A DNA stretch of 64,000 nt from CATOSK01 sp034423195 (lineage in GTDB: Bacteria > Chloroflexota > Dehalococcoidia > Lucifugimonadales > UBA3495): positions 60,099-124,098 of the forward strand of contig DAOUIZ010000060.1 in the NCBI GenBank assembly GCA_034423195.1. Direction: 5' to 3'. The notes below the pieces were generated by a model, which did not search any database, was not told where the DNA came from, and saw only the letters and a program-made list of their open reading frames with translations. Of the stretch, positions 8,574 to 15,902 are shown in pieces. The position numbers were made by a program, and so were the translations under genes. Numbering within the stretch: the first letter of the stretch is position 1; each line of letters begins with the position of its first letter.

Positions 8574-9052
8574 CCCATCGGGGGTACGTCGCCGGCCACC
8601 TCGACGACCATTTCCACCTCGACGCAGCTGCCCCGGGGAAGACTGCCCATGCCCACGGCGGAGCGGGCGTGGCGGCCGGAGTCTCCGTAGAGCTCCACCA
8701 GCAGGTCCGACGCGCCGTTGGCCACGATGAAGTGGCGGTCGAAGTCGGGGGCGGCGTTGACCATGACCAGCAGCTTGAGGACCTGCTTGACGTTATCCAG
8801 GTCGCTGATGACATTCTGTATGCTGGCCAAGCAGTTGACCGCGGCGAGCTTGGCGGCGTCGTAAGCCTGCTCCACCGTAATGGTGTCGCCCACCTTTCCG
8901 GCAAAGGCGAGGTCGCCGTTGGACTTGCGGGGGAGGTGTCCGGCGACGTACAGGGTGTTGCCGGACCGCTGCACGGGAATGAAGTTGGCGAAGGGCGCAG
9001 AGGGGGCGGCCAGTTCGGCCCCCATGGTTCGCAGCTTGCCTTCAATGATCAT
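8570..9052 (-). CDS. RidA (YjgF/YER057c/UK114) family protein
   Basis: A 160-residue protein of the Rid family. RidA enzymes deaminate reactive enamine/imine intermediates such as 2-aminoacrylate. Visible landmarks are VQRSGNTLYVAGHLP near the N-terminus, LASIQNVISDLDNVKQVLKL in the middle, and ARSAVGMGSLPRGSCVEVEM, where canonical RidA has the Arg105-containing R(T/S)xVxVxxLPxxxxVEIE signature. It is slightly longer than canonical RidA (~130) and resembles the longer Rid subfamilies, whose functions are less certain. The last base of the gene lies inside the nadE stop. Confidence 0.88.
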   Translation of the reverse strand: MIIEGKLRTMGAELAAPSAPFANFIPVQRSGNTLYVAGHLPRKSNGDLAFAGKVGDTITVEQAYDAAKLAAVNCLASIQNVISDLDNVKQVLKLLVMVNAAPDFDRHFIVANGASDLLVELYGDSGRHARSAVGMGSLPRGSCVEVEMVVEVAGDVPPMG

Positions 9053-9081
9053 GGGTTACCCCCGGGATGATGAGTAGCGCG

Positions 9082-9117
9082 GGACAAAAGGACCGGCCCG
9101 GGGTGAGACCGGGCCGG
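9082..9117 (-). terminator. Terminator downstream of the cupin gene
   Basis: A perfect 9-bp stem CCGGCCCGG / CCGGGCCGG around a 7-base loop (9093-9117), followed on the minus strand by TCCTTTTGTCC. It lies just after the cupin stop at 9133. Confidence 0.65.
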
Positions 9118-9132
9118 GGCGATGGAGCGGAG

Positions 9133-9525
9133 TTACTTGCCGAGGTTGATGACGATGTTGTCGGGGGCCCGCACGAGGATGGCGGTGTGGGGCTCGTCGA
9201 AGGGATTGGCCTCGATGTGGGGGGTATGGGGAGGGACGTACAGGAAATCTCCAGGGCCGGCTTCGACGACTTCCTCGAAGTTCTCGCCGTAGTAGACCCG
9301 GACCTTGCCGCTGATGACGTAGGCGGCGGTCTCGGCTTCGCCGTGGTGGTGGGGCTGACCGTAGTCGTTGGGAGCGGCGGTCACCAGGCCCATCCAGACC
9401 TGCCGGACGCCAACGGTGGTGGAGGTGATGGCCGGCTGGCGGACCATACCCCGGGTCTGAATGGTGTCGTTGGGGTCCAGGGCGCCGTGGACCACGTAGG
9501 GGACTTTCATGCGCTCGATGGCCAT
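9133..9525 (-). CDS. Small cupin-domain protein
   Basis: A 130-residue single-cupin protein. Cupin motif 1 reads YGQPHHHGEAETAAYVISG (HxH...E) and motif 2 reads PGDFLYVPPHTPHIEANP with the final metal-binding His, so the metal site is intact. The substrate cannot be told from sequence. The start is the ATG at 9525 with AAGGAG eight bases upstream; a much longer frame reaching 9798 runs through promoter and repeat sequence and is not used. A near-consensus promoter and a 10-bp-phased repeat element lie upstream. Confidence 0.85.
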   Translation of the reverse strand: MAIERMKVPYVVHGALDPNDTIQTRGMVRQPAITSTTVGVRQVWMGLVTAAPNDYGQPHHHGEAETAAYVISGKVRVYYGENFEEVVEAGPGDFLYVPPHTPHIEANPFDEPHTAILVRAPDNIVINLGK

Positions 9526-9566
9526 ATCAGGGGCTCCTTGGGAAGTTATTCGGGGAAGGTTGCCGC

Positions 9567-9596
9567 ATGGTAGGCAATGGAAGGAAGCAATGTCAA
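9567..9596 (-). promoter_or_regulatory. Promoter of the cupin gene (TTGACA-18-TACCAT)
   Basis: The minus strand carries a perfect TTGACA (9596-9591) and TACCAT (9572-9567) with an 18-base spacer, ~45 bases before the cupin ATG. Confidence 0.6.
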
Positions 9597-9652
9597 ATTG
9601 CCGGGCAGGTAGGATGGGGCGTCTGCCGGGGCTTGATTCGACGGTGGCGCCA

Positions 9653-9692
9653 GAAAAAATTGTGGCGCATTTTGCCACATTTTGCCTCATTT
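9653..9692. repeat. 10-bp-phased tandem element, copy 1 (upstream of cupin)
   Basis: Three 10-bp units in exact register, TGGCGCATTT, TGCCACATTT and TGCCTCATTT (9663-9692), follow an A-rich run ending in ATTG. Consensus TGNCNCATTT. A second copy of the same design lies at 42744-42782. The units are one helical turn apart, as expected for a multimeric DNA-binding protein. Confidence 0.7.
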
Positions 9693-10055
9693 GGCAGGTG
9701 AAGGCCGGGCAGTGGACCTCCCTGATCGGTGAACCTATACAGAGGACATGGTACACCCCGCAGGGCGGAAGGCGAAACAGGCAAGTGTCAGTAAACACAG
9801 GACGATTGCGAAGTTTTGCTCAGGGGTCGGCAGTTTTCGGAGGGGCCCGCCGGGGTCTGGATTCCCTTTTTGCGACTCCACCACCGGCGCAAAGTAACCC
9901 CCGCCTGCGCGGGGGCAGGCTTGTCTCAACGCCAGCGGCTGTCGCGCGGAGTTCGTCGCGAGGATGACGGGAAAGTACGCAGCGGGGCCCGGACAAGGGA
10001 AGAGATGAACAGGCGCGGTCATATCCCAAATCAACTGTTGGTTCAGGAAGTGATA

Positions 10056-10108
10056 CGCACCATCGTGCGGCACCAACATATTGGTGCTTCCAACCAACAT
10101 GTTGGCGC
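10056..10108. promoter_or_regulatory. Cluster of palindromes, possible operator
   Basis: Three inverted repeats lie close together: CGCAC-CATC-GTGCG (10056-10069), GCACCAACATATTGGTGC (10070-10087) and CCAACATGTTGG (10094-10105). The last two share the 16-base pattern ACCAACATnTTGGnGC, and their centres are 21 bases apart, two helical turns. A TTTAATATAC segment follows at 10110. Confidence 0.5.
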
Positions 10109-10180
10109 CTTTAATATACGGAATCCCTATACGAAAACCCTGGTCAGTAAACGGCAGACCGGCGGCGGGAGTTGGGATGG

Positions 10181-10579
10181 TCAGGCGGCGGTGCCGCGGG
10201 CGGCTTCCCGCCGGGCGTTGGTGAGGCTTCCCCGGCTGCGCTGAGTGTCGGGATGGCCGGCTCCAAGCACACGCTCGCGGTCCTGCAGGATTTCCCTGAA
10301 CAGGCGGGCGGCTTCCGGGTAGTGTCCGGCGGCGTAGTGGCAGTTGGCCCAACTGGAACGGCGGCGGAGGGTGATGAGGTGGTCGTGCCCGAAAACTCTC
10401 TGGCAGATCCGGGCGTTGGTCTCGAATAGAGCAATGGCCTCGTCGAAACGTTTCCCGGCGCGGACGGCGTGGGCGAGACGGTGCCGGAGGGGGACGGTGT
10501 CGACGTGGGATGAGCCCAGGGCCGCTTCGCACGACGCCAGGTCGGAACGCAATGCCTGGATGCGCGCTTCGGGTCCCAT
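10181..10579 (-). CDS. Tetratricopeptide repeat protein (kinesin light chain-like TPRs)
   Basis: A 132-residue protein made of about two and a half 42-residue TPR_10/12-type repeats, recognised by the recurring LG(S/P)SHxDTxxLRxxLA...G(R/H)xxEA pattern: GSSHVDTVPLRHRLAHAVRAG, GHDHLITLRRRSSWANCHYAAG, GAGHPDTQRSRGSL. Such proteins are usually protein-interaction scaffolds, often fused to NB-ARC or CHAT domains; here the module stands alone. The ATG at 10579 begins six bases after a TATAAT, suggesting a leaderless mRNA; the longer frame to 10642 is not supported. Confidence 0.75.
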   Translation of the reverse strand: MGPEARIQALRSDLASCEAALGSSHVDTVPLRHRLAHAVRAGKRFDEAIALFETNARICQRVFGHDHLITLRRRSSWANCHYAAGHYPEAARLFREILQDRERVLGAGHPDTQRSRGSLTNARREAARGTAA

Positions 10580-10585
10580 GTCGGG

Positions 10586-10591
10586 ATTATA
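10586..10591 (-). promoter_or_regulatory. -10 box predicting a leaderless TPR transcript
   Basis: TATAAT on the minus strand ends six bases before the ATG at 10579, so the usual start of transcription would be at or next to the A of the start codon. Confidence 0.5.
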
Positions 10592-10693
10592 CCCCCGAAT
10601 TCTGCGGGAGATAAGGGACTTTCTCAAAAATAGTCCCGTCACTCCGATCCTAACCGCCGGTCCTTTCCCTCCTCAGTCGCCAGGGGCAGGCTC

Positions 10694-10752
10694 TGCGCGG
10701 GAATGACGGGAGGAGGTGAAAGGATCCAGTCAGACTTCATGCAATTGCCCTG
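10694..10752 (+). repeat. Dispersed MITE-like repeat, right-end fragment (copy C)
   Basis: CTGCGCGGGAATGACGGG is followed by a diverged interior. The final 25 bases, AGTCAGACTTCATGC and AATTGCCCTG, match the right end of the full-length copy at 31906-32061 in 22 of 25 positions. The left end is not recognisable. Confidence 0.6.
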
Positions 10753-10859
10753 TGGGGTGTGGTTGGGACGTTTGACACTCTCAACGGGGCGCTACTATCA
10801 TCGAGTTCTCAAAGAGGCGAAGGGCGTTCGCCTGCCGATGGGCGGACCAAGGAGCGGTG

Positions 10860-11330
10860 ATGTACTCGAAGATCGTGGTGCCCCTGGATGGGTCGGAAAA
10901 CTCGGAGCGGGCGCTGTCCCACGCCACCGAAATGGCGAAGGCAATGGGCAGCACAGTCCACCTGCTCCAGGTTGTGACCCGCTCCGAGGAACTGCAGCTC
11001 ATGGCAGGGGCCGAGAGCAGTTTTGCCGCGTCGGCCCAGTACCAGGCGATGGCCGATGACCTGAGGTCTTCGCTGATTGAGAAGGCGGAGGGCTACCTGG
11101 CCGGCGTCCGGGGAAGGCTGGAGGCAGAGGGCGTCCCGGTAGAAACCGCGGTTATGGAAGGCGCAGCGGGCGAGAGAATCATCGAATACGCGAGGAGCGA
11201 GGGCGCGGACCTGATTGTGATGAGCACCCGGGGGCAGGGCGGCATCCAGAGGATGCTCCTGGGGAGCGTGACTGACCGGGTACTCCGTTCGGCCCACATC
11301 GCGGTACTGGCGATCCCGCCCGGGGACTAG
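10860..11330 (+). CDS. Universal stress protein (UspA domain)
   Basis: A 156-residue single Usp domain beginning MYSKIVVPLDGSENSERAL. The ATP-binding signature is STRGQGGIQRMLLGSVTDRV (~127-146), the G-2x-G-9x-G(S/T) motif, so this is an ATP-binding type Usp. The ATG at 10860 is favoured over the GTG three bases earlier because AAGGAG is then five bases away. A -10-like TACTAT lies at 10794-10799. The MFS gene starts 26 bases after its stop, so they probably share a transcript. Confidence 0.9.
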   Translation: MYSKIVVPLDGSENSERALSHATEMAKAMGSTVHLLQVVTRSEELQLMAGAESSFAASAQYQAMADDLRSSLIEKAEGYLAGVRGRLEAEGVPVETAVMEGAAGERIIEYARSEGADLIVMSTRGQGGIQRMLLGSVTDRVLRSAHIAVLAIPPGD

Positions 11331-11356
11331 ACGCCGGGTTAGCGGCGGGCCGGCAG

Positions 11357-12658
11357 ATGCGGCCCTGGCAGCACAGGCTCTCCCGGGCAACCCCATTTTA
11401 CTACGGCTGGGTCGTCTTCGGCTCGGCCGTTGTTGTCGGATACACCTCCCGTTCCCTGATGGCGGTGGCGACCCTTTCCGTTTTTGTGGTGCCGATGACC
11501 GAGGAGTTCGGCTGGTCCAAGGCGCTGTTTTCGGGGGCAGTCAGCATCGGCGGCTTGGGAGCGGCGGCCATTTCCCCGCTGGCCGGACGGCTCATCGACC
11601 GGCACGGTTCGGGCGTGGTGGTGGCGGCGTCGGCGGCCATCGCCGGTGCGGGAGCCTTCGGACTGTCCCTGGTGGGACAGCCATGGGCCTTCTACCTGCT
11701 TTACGTCCCGGCGCGGGCGGCCTTTGCCGGGCCGCTGGAGCTGGGAACGGCCACCGCGTTGAGCAACTGGTTCATCCGCCGCCGTCCCTTCGTGCTGGCC
11801 CTACTCAGCGTCTGGCAGGGGACGGGGCTGGCGGTCATGCCGCTGGCGGCCCAGTTCATCATCGGGGGCTGGGGTTGGCGGGCTGGCTGGGCCTGGCTGG
11901 GGGCGGTCACCCTGCTGTTGGGGGTGCTGCCGGTGTGGGCGCTGATGGCGCGCCGTCCCGAGGACCTGGGTCTGCCAGCCGACCCAGGGCGGCGGGAATC
12001 CGGTCAGCCGCCCTCCGATACTCCGACGGACAGCGAACCGGGGAACCCTCCGGTGACCCAGGATGGCGAGCCGGAAGTCAACCTGACGGTGCGGGAGGCG
12101 CTGCGAACGCGGGCTTTCTGGCTGCTGGCGTTGTTCTCGGTGGCGGGGTTCATGGTGCAGGCGGGGGTGAGTCTGCACCAGGTTGCCCACTTCATCTACG
12201 GGGGGATGCGCCCGGCGGACGCGGCCCTGACGGCGGGGGTGTTTGCCATCTCCCAGTCCGTCGGCGGCATCCTGTGGGGCACGCTGGCCAGGTGGGCACC
12301 GCTGCGGCTGCTGATGTGTCTCGCCGGGTTTACCGGGGCGGCGGGAACGCTGGGGATCGCGGCAAGCTCTACCCTGGGATGGGGCGCGGCGGCGGCACTG
12401 GCGCTGGGAGTGGCGGTGGGGGGATACCACCTGCTGCTGCGGCTGGCCTACGCAGACTACTACGGGAGGCGGTACCTGGGGAGCATCCGCGGGCTTACCA
12501 TTGGGGCGCAGATCGGGGGCCAAGTGGTGGGGCCGGTGCTGGCGGGAGCCATGTACGACGCCACCGGGTCCTACTGGCTGCCCTTCCTGGTTTTTGCGGT
12601 GGGGGTGTCGGCGGCCGGGGTTGCGGCGCTGGCGGCGACGCCGCCGGGGAGGGGGTGA
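11357..12658 (+). CDS. MFS transporter, monocarboxylate/oxalate-formate antiporter-like
   Basis: A 433-residue transporter with 12 predicted membrane segments split by a hydrophilic central loop (~205-245). It resembles the MCT/OFA branch: FYYGWVVFGSAVVVGY near the N-terminus, MTEEFGWSKALFSGA after helix 1, and GRLIDRHGSG as motif A. This branch carries monocarboxylates or dicarboxylates across the cytoplasmic membrane; the actual substrate is not evident. The start codon is used as given; a Shine-Dalgarno is weak (GCGGGCCGGCAG). It lies 26 bases downstream of the Usp gene. Confidence 0.85.
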   Translation: MRPWQHRLSRATPFYYGWVVFGSAVVVGYTSRSLMAVATLSVFVVPMTEEFGWSKALFSGAVSIGGLGAAAISPLAGRLIDRHGSGVVVAASAAIAGAGAFGLSLVGQPWAFYLLYVPARAAFAGPLELGTATALSNWFIRRRPFVLALLSVWQGTGLAVMPLAAQFIIGGWGWRAGWAWLGAVTLLLGVLPVWALMARRPEDLGLPADPGRRESGQPPSDTPTDSEPGNPPVTQDGEPEVNLTVREALRTRAFWLLALFSVAGFMVQAGVSLHQVAHFIYGGMRPADAALTAGVFAISQSVGGILWGTLARWAPLRLLMCLAGFTGAAGTLGIAASSTLGWGAAAALALGVAVGGYHLLLRLAYADYYGRRYLGSIRGLTIGAQIGGQVVGPVLAGAMYDATGSYWLPFLVFAVGVSAAGVAALAATPPGRG

Positions 12659-12717
12659 GCGTAGACGGCGGCTTTCGGGTAGGGGCGGGGTTCCGCTACC
12701 CCGGGGACCCGTTCTCC

Positions 12718-13419
12718 CTAAGGTCCGTCGCCCTCTTCCTGGCCCTTGTTGGCCATGACCACGAGCAGCGGGTCGCCGGGGGGTGACTCGTCGGGGTTGG
12801 CCAGGCCGCCCTTGACGTTGCGGAAGTTGCCGGCGAATTCGAGGTAGGACACCACGAGATCGATGTGTCCCTTGTCTCCGACGCTGCGCCAGATGCGGAC
12901 GGCCTTGGTGGGGAACATCCGGTTGGAGAAGGTGACGATGAAGATGCCCCCGTCCTTGAGGATGCGGTTGACTTCACGGAAGGTTGCGACGGGACTGGTG
13001 AGGTATTGCACCGACACGGTGATGACCACCGCGTCGAACTTCCCGTCGTCGAAGGGCAGGACCGGGTCGGCGTTGACGTCGTGGATGACGTACTCGTTGA
13101 GGTCCGGGTTGTCGAGCATCTCCTCGGCGTTCATCCCCAATCCCACCAGCCAACGCTTGGGGTGTCCGGCGGGCCAGTGTGAGCGCCAACTGCTCATCAG
13201 GTCGAGGACGTCGGAGTAGGCGGGTATGAAGTCGTGGAAGAGGCGTCCGACGGTAGCGATGGCGCCGTCGTCGATGTGGACCACCTTGCGGGGCATGGTG
13301 TAGAAGAGGCGGTCGTCGGCGTCGTCTTCCCGCTGGAAGTAATGGGGCGGTAGCTGCTGCTCCGTGGGGCACCTCCTGGACGGCGTCCACAAGCCGGGCG
13401 GGATGGGCAATTGTAACAC
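12718..13419 (-). CDS. Class I SAM-dependent methyltransferase
   Basis: The protein has the methyltransferase type 11 fold: VLDLMSSWRSHWP (motif I region, with the DLMSSWRSH variant of one bacterial/plant subfamily), VGLGMNAEEM, HDVNADPVLPFDDGKFDAV, VSVQYLTSP, then FSNRMFPTKAV. Substrate unknown. The start is a puzzle. A strong AGGAGGT (13371-13377) lies six bases before an in-frame ACG (13365), exactly where homologues begin (TEQQLPPHYFQR). No in-frame ATG/GTG/TTG exists there. The frame reaches a GTG at 13419 upstream of that Shine-Dalgarno; the next in-frame ATG would remove ~27 conserved residues. Coordinates use the longest frame. Confidence 0.75.
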   Translation of the reverse strand: MLQLPIPPGLWTPSRRCPTEQQLPPHYFQREDDADDRLFYTMPRKVVHIDDGAIATVGRLFHDFIPAYSDVLDLMSSWRSHWPAGHPKRWLVGLGMNAEEMLDNPDLNEYVIHDVNADPVLPFDDGKFDAVVITVSVQYLTSPVATFREVNRILKDGGIFIVTFSNRMFPTKAVRIWRSVGDKGHIDLVVSYLEFAGNFRNVKGGLANPDESPPGDPLLVVMANKGQEEGDGP

Positions 13420-13516
13420 GAGGCCCTGACGGGGCCGGAGGGCGGGAAAAGGGTTACAATTCCGAATGGACCGGGCGGGTCCGCAACACCGTCAACGAAT
13501 AGCTGGGAGGTCAATC

Positions 13517-13891
13517 ATGGCCAGTGAAGAAGCACAAAGATTCCTGGAAGGGACCGGGGCCAACCGGGGCTATACCCTTGAAATGCACCGGATAATGGCG
13601 GAGGCGGACCTGGAATGGGCGCAGAAGTACAACGCATTCATTGAAGCGACCTACACGGGTCAGAGGACGCTGGACCGGAAGACCAAGGAGCTGCTTCAGA
13701 TCGTGGTGGAGGCGGCTCTGCGGGCGGACGTGGAGCAGATTCAGGCCCACGTCAGGGTGGCGCTGCAGGAGGGGGCCACTCCCCGGGAGATATTGGAGGC
13801 GCTGCAGGCGGTCATCGCGCCGATGGGGGCGTTGGCCTTCCGGCGCGGCCTGCAGGCATGGGCCGCGGAGACGGGGGCAGATCCGGCGTAG
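13517..13891 (+). CDS. Carboxymuconolactone decarboxylase/AhpD-like protein lacking the CxxC
   Basis: A 124-residue all-helical protein of the CMD family. It retains the family frame TLDRKTKELLQIVVEAAL...QAHVRVALQEGATPREILEAL (~51-97), including His78 and the Glu near 65. The two redox cysteines of AhpD-type members (CxxCxxH) are replaced: residues 72 and 75 are Val and Ile. Peroxidase-reducing activity is therefore unlikely; a lactone or decarboxylase-type role, or a purely structural one, remains open. The ATG at 13517 has GGGAGG upstream. A TACAAT at 13455-13460 may be its -10. Confidence 0.8.
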   Translation: MASEEAQRFLEGTGANRGYTLEMHRIMAEADLEWAQKYNAFIEATYTGQRTLDRKTKELLQIVVEAALRADVEQIQAHVRVALQEGATPREILEALQAVIAPMGALAFRRGLQAWAAETGADPA

Positions 13892-13901
13892 AGTCCCGAT
13901 A

Positions 13902-13944
13902 AAGCGAACAGCCGGGAATCAAGGCGATTCCCGGCTGTTCGCTT
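13902..13944. terminator. 19-bp perfect hairpin between convergent genes
   Basis: AAGCGAACAGCCGGGAATC and its exact reverse complement flank a 5-base loop (AAGGC). It separates the convergent CMD and FAH genes. There is no T-tract on either side, so it is either a bidirectional terminator of non-classical form or an RNA-stability element. Confidence 0.55.
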
Positions 13945-13988
13945 GTGGATTCCTCTTGCCGATTCCTCCGGTAAGACGGTGAGGACGT

Positions 13989-14774
13989 TTATTTCTCCCA
14001 CTGCACCGGGTTGGAGAGGGTGCCGATGCCGTCGATGGCGATGTCGCAGACGTCGCCGTCCTTCATGTTCTCCGGCGCGCCGTCGGTGCCCATCCAGAGC
14101 ATGTCGCCGGGGACTAGGGTGAGGTAGCGGCTCATGCGGCTGATGAACTCGCGGACGCCGAAGATGGCGCCGGACATGTTGTAGCTGCTGACGAACCGGC
14201 CGTTGAGGCTGATGCTGACCTCGCAGTTCTCCGGGTCGACGCCCTCGGTCTCGATCCAAGGCCCCATGGGCTTGAAGGTGTCGGTGTTCTTGGCCCGCCA
14301 CAGGGTCCGGTCGCCCCGCTGCCAGGTGCGCTCGCTGACGTCGTTTCCGATGGTGTAGCCGAAGACGTAGTCCAGGGCTTCGGCCTCGGAGACGTTCTTG
14401 CACTGCCTGCCGATGACCGCCACCAGCTCGCCCTCGTACTGGAAGACCTCGGTGGCGTCCCTGGGGACGATGATGGGGGAGCCGTGGCCGGTGAGGGCGT
14501 TGTTGGCCCGGTATCCGACATCGGCGGCGGGCGGGAAGGAAGGCTCCTCACCCCGGGCGTGGGCCATCTCGGTGACGTGCTCGCGGAAGTTGATTCCGGC
14601 GGCGTAGAAGGTTGGGGGAATCACCGGGGCCAGCAGTTTCACCGATTCCAGGGGTTGGGAGTTGCCGGTGCGGGAATGTTCGCCCCACGGGATGCCGGAA
14701 ACCTCGACGACGTTGTCGCCCTCGATTATTCCGTAGGATGGCTGGCCGCCGTTCTGAAATCTGCACCACCTCAT
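13989..14774 (-). CDS. Fumarylacetoacetate hydrolase-family protein
   Basis: A 261-residue protein of the FAH/HpcE family. An N-terminal beta domain (MRWCRFQNGGQPSYGIIEGDNVVEVSG) is followed by the catalytic core, FYAAGINFREHVTE, then EGELVAVIGR and YTIGNDVSERTWQ, which carry the metal-binding Glu/Asp residues, and WMGTDGAPENMKDGD near the end. Members hydrolyse or decarboxylate acylpyruvates and ring-cleavage products of aromatic degradation. The ATG at 14774 has AAGGAG ten bases upstream; the longer frame to 14858 is not supported. Its neighbours do not define the substrate. Confidence 0.88.
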   Translation of the reverse strand: MRWCRFQNGGQPSYGIIEGDNVVEVSGIPWGEHSRTGNSQPLESVKLLAPVIPPTFYAAGINFREHVTEMAHARGEEPSFPPAADVGYRANNALTGHGSPIIVPRDATEVFQYEGELVAVIGRQCKNVSEAEALDYVFGYTIGNDVSERTWQRGDRTLWRAKNTDTFKPMGPWIETEGVDPENCEVSISLNGRFVSSYNMSGAIFGVREFISRMSRYLTLVPGDMLWMGTDGAPENMKDGDVCDIAIDGIGTLSNPVQWEK

Positions 14775-14945
14775 GCTGGATGCTCCTTGTTGATGCTGCG
14801 CAGGATTGGTCCTGGAGGAAGCCGGCACATGGAGCCGGTGGGCCAATTCTGGCATCAACGGATGGAGCGGTCAAGGAGGCGGCAGAGAGGGGATGGCGGC
14901 GGGCGGACGGTTCCATCTGGGCCGTAGGGGAGAAGCAGCGGCGTG

Positions 14946-14951
14946 TATAAT
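14946..14951 (+). promoter_or_regulatory. -10 box of the vapBC operon
   Basis: TATAAT 33 bases before the vapB ATG; no convincing -35 box. Confidence 0.5.
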
Positions 14952-14983
14952 GCGAACAGGAACAGCAGGGCGGAGAAGACCAA

Positions 14984-15445
14984 ATGGCCAGGGTCCAGTT
15001 CACGATTTCCGACGAAGACCGGGACCGGTTGGTGGAGCAGGCGCGAACCGACGGGGTTTCCCTGAGCGCGTGGCTGAGGCGGGCGGCGAAAGCTCACTTG
15101 GATTATCGCAAGAGGGCCATGTCTCGCAAATCCTTGATCGAGGTTTACAGGGAACTTGTCCCGGAAGCGGAACAGGTAGATCCTTTGAAATCACCCATTC
15201 CTATCGCGCCGTTCTTCAGGAACGTGGAAGTGAACAACGAAGTCGATCCGGTCCCTTCAGCCGGATCGCACTTGAAAGACAAGCTGGTGTCAAGGGGACT
15301 GAACTACCCGCCACAGACAGGGGAAGACTTGCGGGCGTTTTTCGATGAGATTGATGCGCTGAATGGCGACGAGGCGGGACTTGACTGGGAAGAGCACCTT
15401 CGGATTCTCGACGAGTCCATCAGGGAAGGCTTGCCCGACGTATGA
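14984..15445 (+). CDS. VapB-like ribbon-helix-helix antitoxin
   Basis: A 153-residue protein whose first ~45 residues form a ribbon-helix-helix DNA-binding region (ARVQFTISDEDRDRLVEQARTDGVSLSAWLRRAAKAHLD). This is followed by a long, mostly acidic and proline-containing tail (~75-153) that would wrap the toxin. It overlaps the PIN-domain gene by four bases (ATGA), the classical antitoxin-toxin arrangement. It is about twice the length of a typical VapB. GGAG lies upstream of the ATG. Autoregulation by RHH binding at the promoter is expected from the family, but no clear operator palindrome is visible. Confidence 0.8.
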   Translation: MARVQFTISDEDRDRLVEQARTDGVSLSAWLRRAAKAHLDYRKRAMSRKSLIEVYRELVPEAEQVDPLKSPIPIAPFFRNVEVNNEVDPVPSAGSHLKDKLVSRGLNYPPQTGEDLRAFFDEIDALNGDEAGLDWEEHLRILDESIREGLPDV

Positions 15446-15840
15446 TTTTCGTCGATGCCAATGTTTTCATGTATGTGGCAGGAGGTATACATCCATTACG
15501 AGACCAGGCGCGTGAGTTCCTGATCGAAGCACGTCGAAACGGGACTCGCCTGTTCACTTCGGCGGAAGTTCTGCAAGAATTGATGCACGTTTACCTGCGG
15601 GAAGGACGGTTGGACATACTCGACCGGGCGACAGAACTGATTTCCACCTTTGGTGTGGAAGTGTGGCCGCTGGAACCCGAAGACGTAAAGCGCGCCCGTG
15701 AACTCCACCAACGGCACCCGGAACTGCAGGCGCGGGACCTGTGCCATTTGGCCAGTTGCATCCGGCGGGACATCACCGAAATAAAGACTTTCGACCGGGC
15801 CCTGGCCGCTGCGGCGGTTAATCTGGGCAATCGGATTTAA
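15442..15840 (+). CDS. vapC: PIN-domain ribonuclease toxin, VapC family
   Basis: A 132-residue PIN domain. The acidic metal-binding residues are in place: Asp5 (FVDANVF), Glu42/46 (SAEVLQELMH), Asp99 (QARDLCHLA) and Asp118 (KTFDRAL). VapC toxins are Mg-dependent RNases that cut tRNA or rRNA and are held inactive by the cognate antitoxin encoded immediately upstream. The start overlaps the antitoxin stop as ATGA, so the two are translationally coupled. Confidence 0.88.
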   Translation: MIFVDANVFMYVAGGIHPLRDQAREFLIEARRNGTRLFTSAEVLQELMHVYLREGRLDILDRATELISTFGVEVWPLEPEDVKRARELHQRHPELQARDLCHLASCIRRDITEIKTFDRALAAAAVNLGNRI

Positions 15841-15902
15841 CCCGAATCGTCGGAGGCGGCCCGCCTCCGGCCATCTAAAACCGCCTCCAAGGAGTAGCGA
15901 AA

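Larger units (their letters stand above)
9526..10180. other. 655-base non-coding region
   Basis: No supportable gene. It holds the cupin promoter, the 10-bp-phased repeat, a diverged fragment of the dispersed repeat (9845-9975: GGTCTGGATTCCC and GGATGACGGG), and the palindromes at 10056-10105. Open frames across it are low-complexity Arg/Pro translations of repeat DNA. Confidence 0.7.

Noticed and set aside
9735..10532. 265-residue minus-strand frame
   Set aside because: Arg/Pro-rich, covers palindromes and repeat fragments, and overlaps the TPR gene in another frame.
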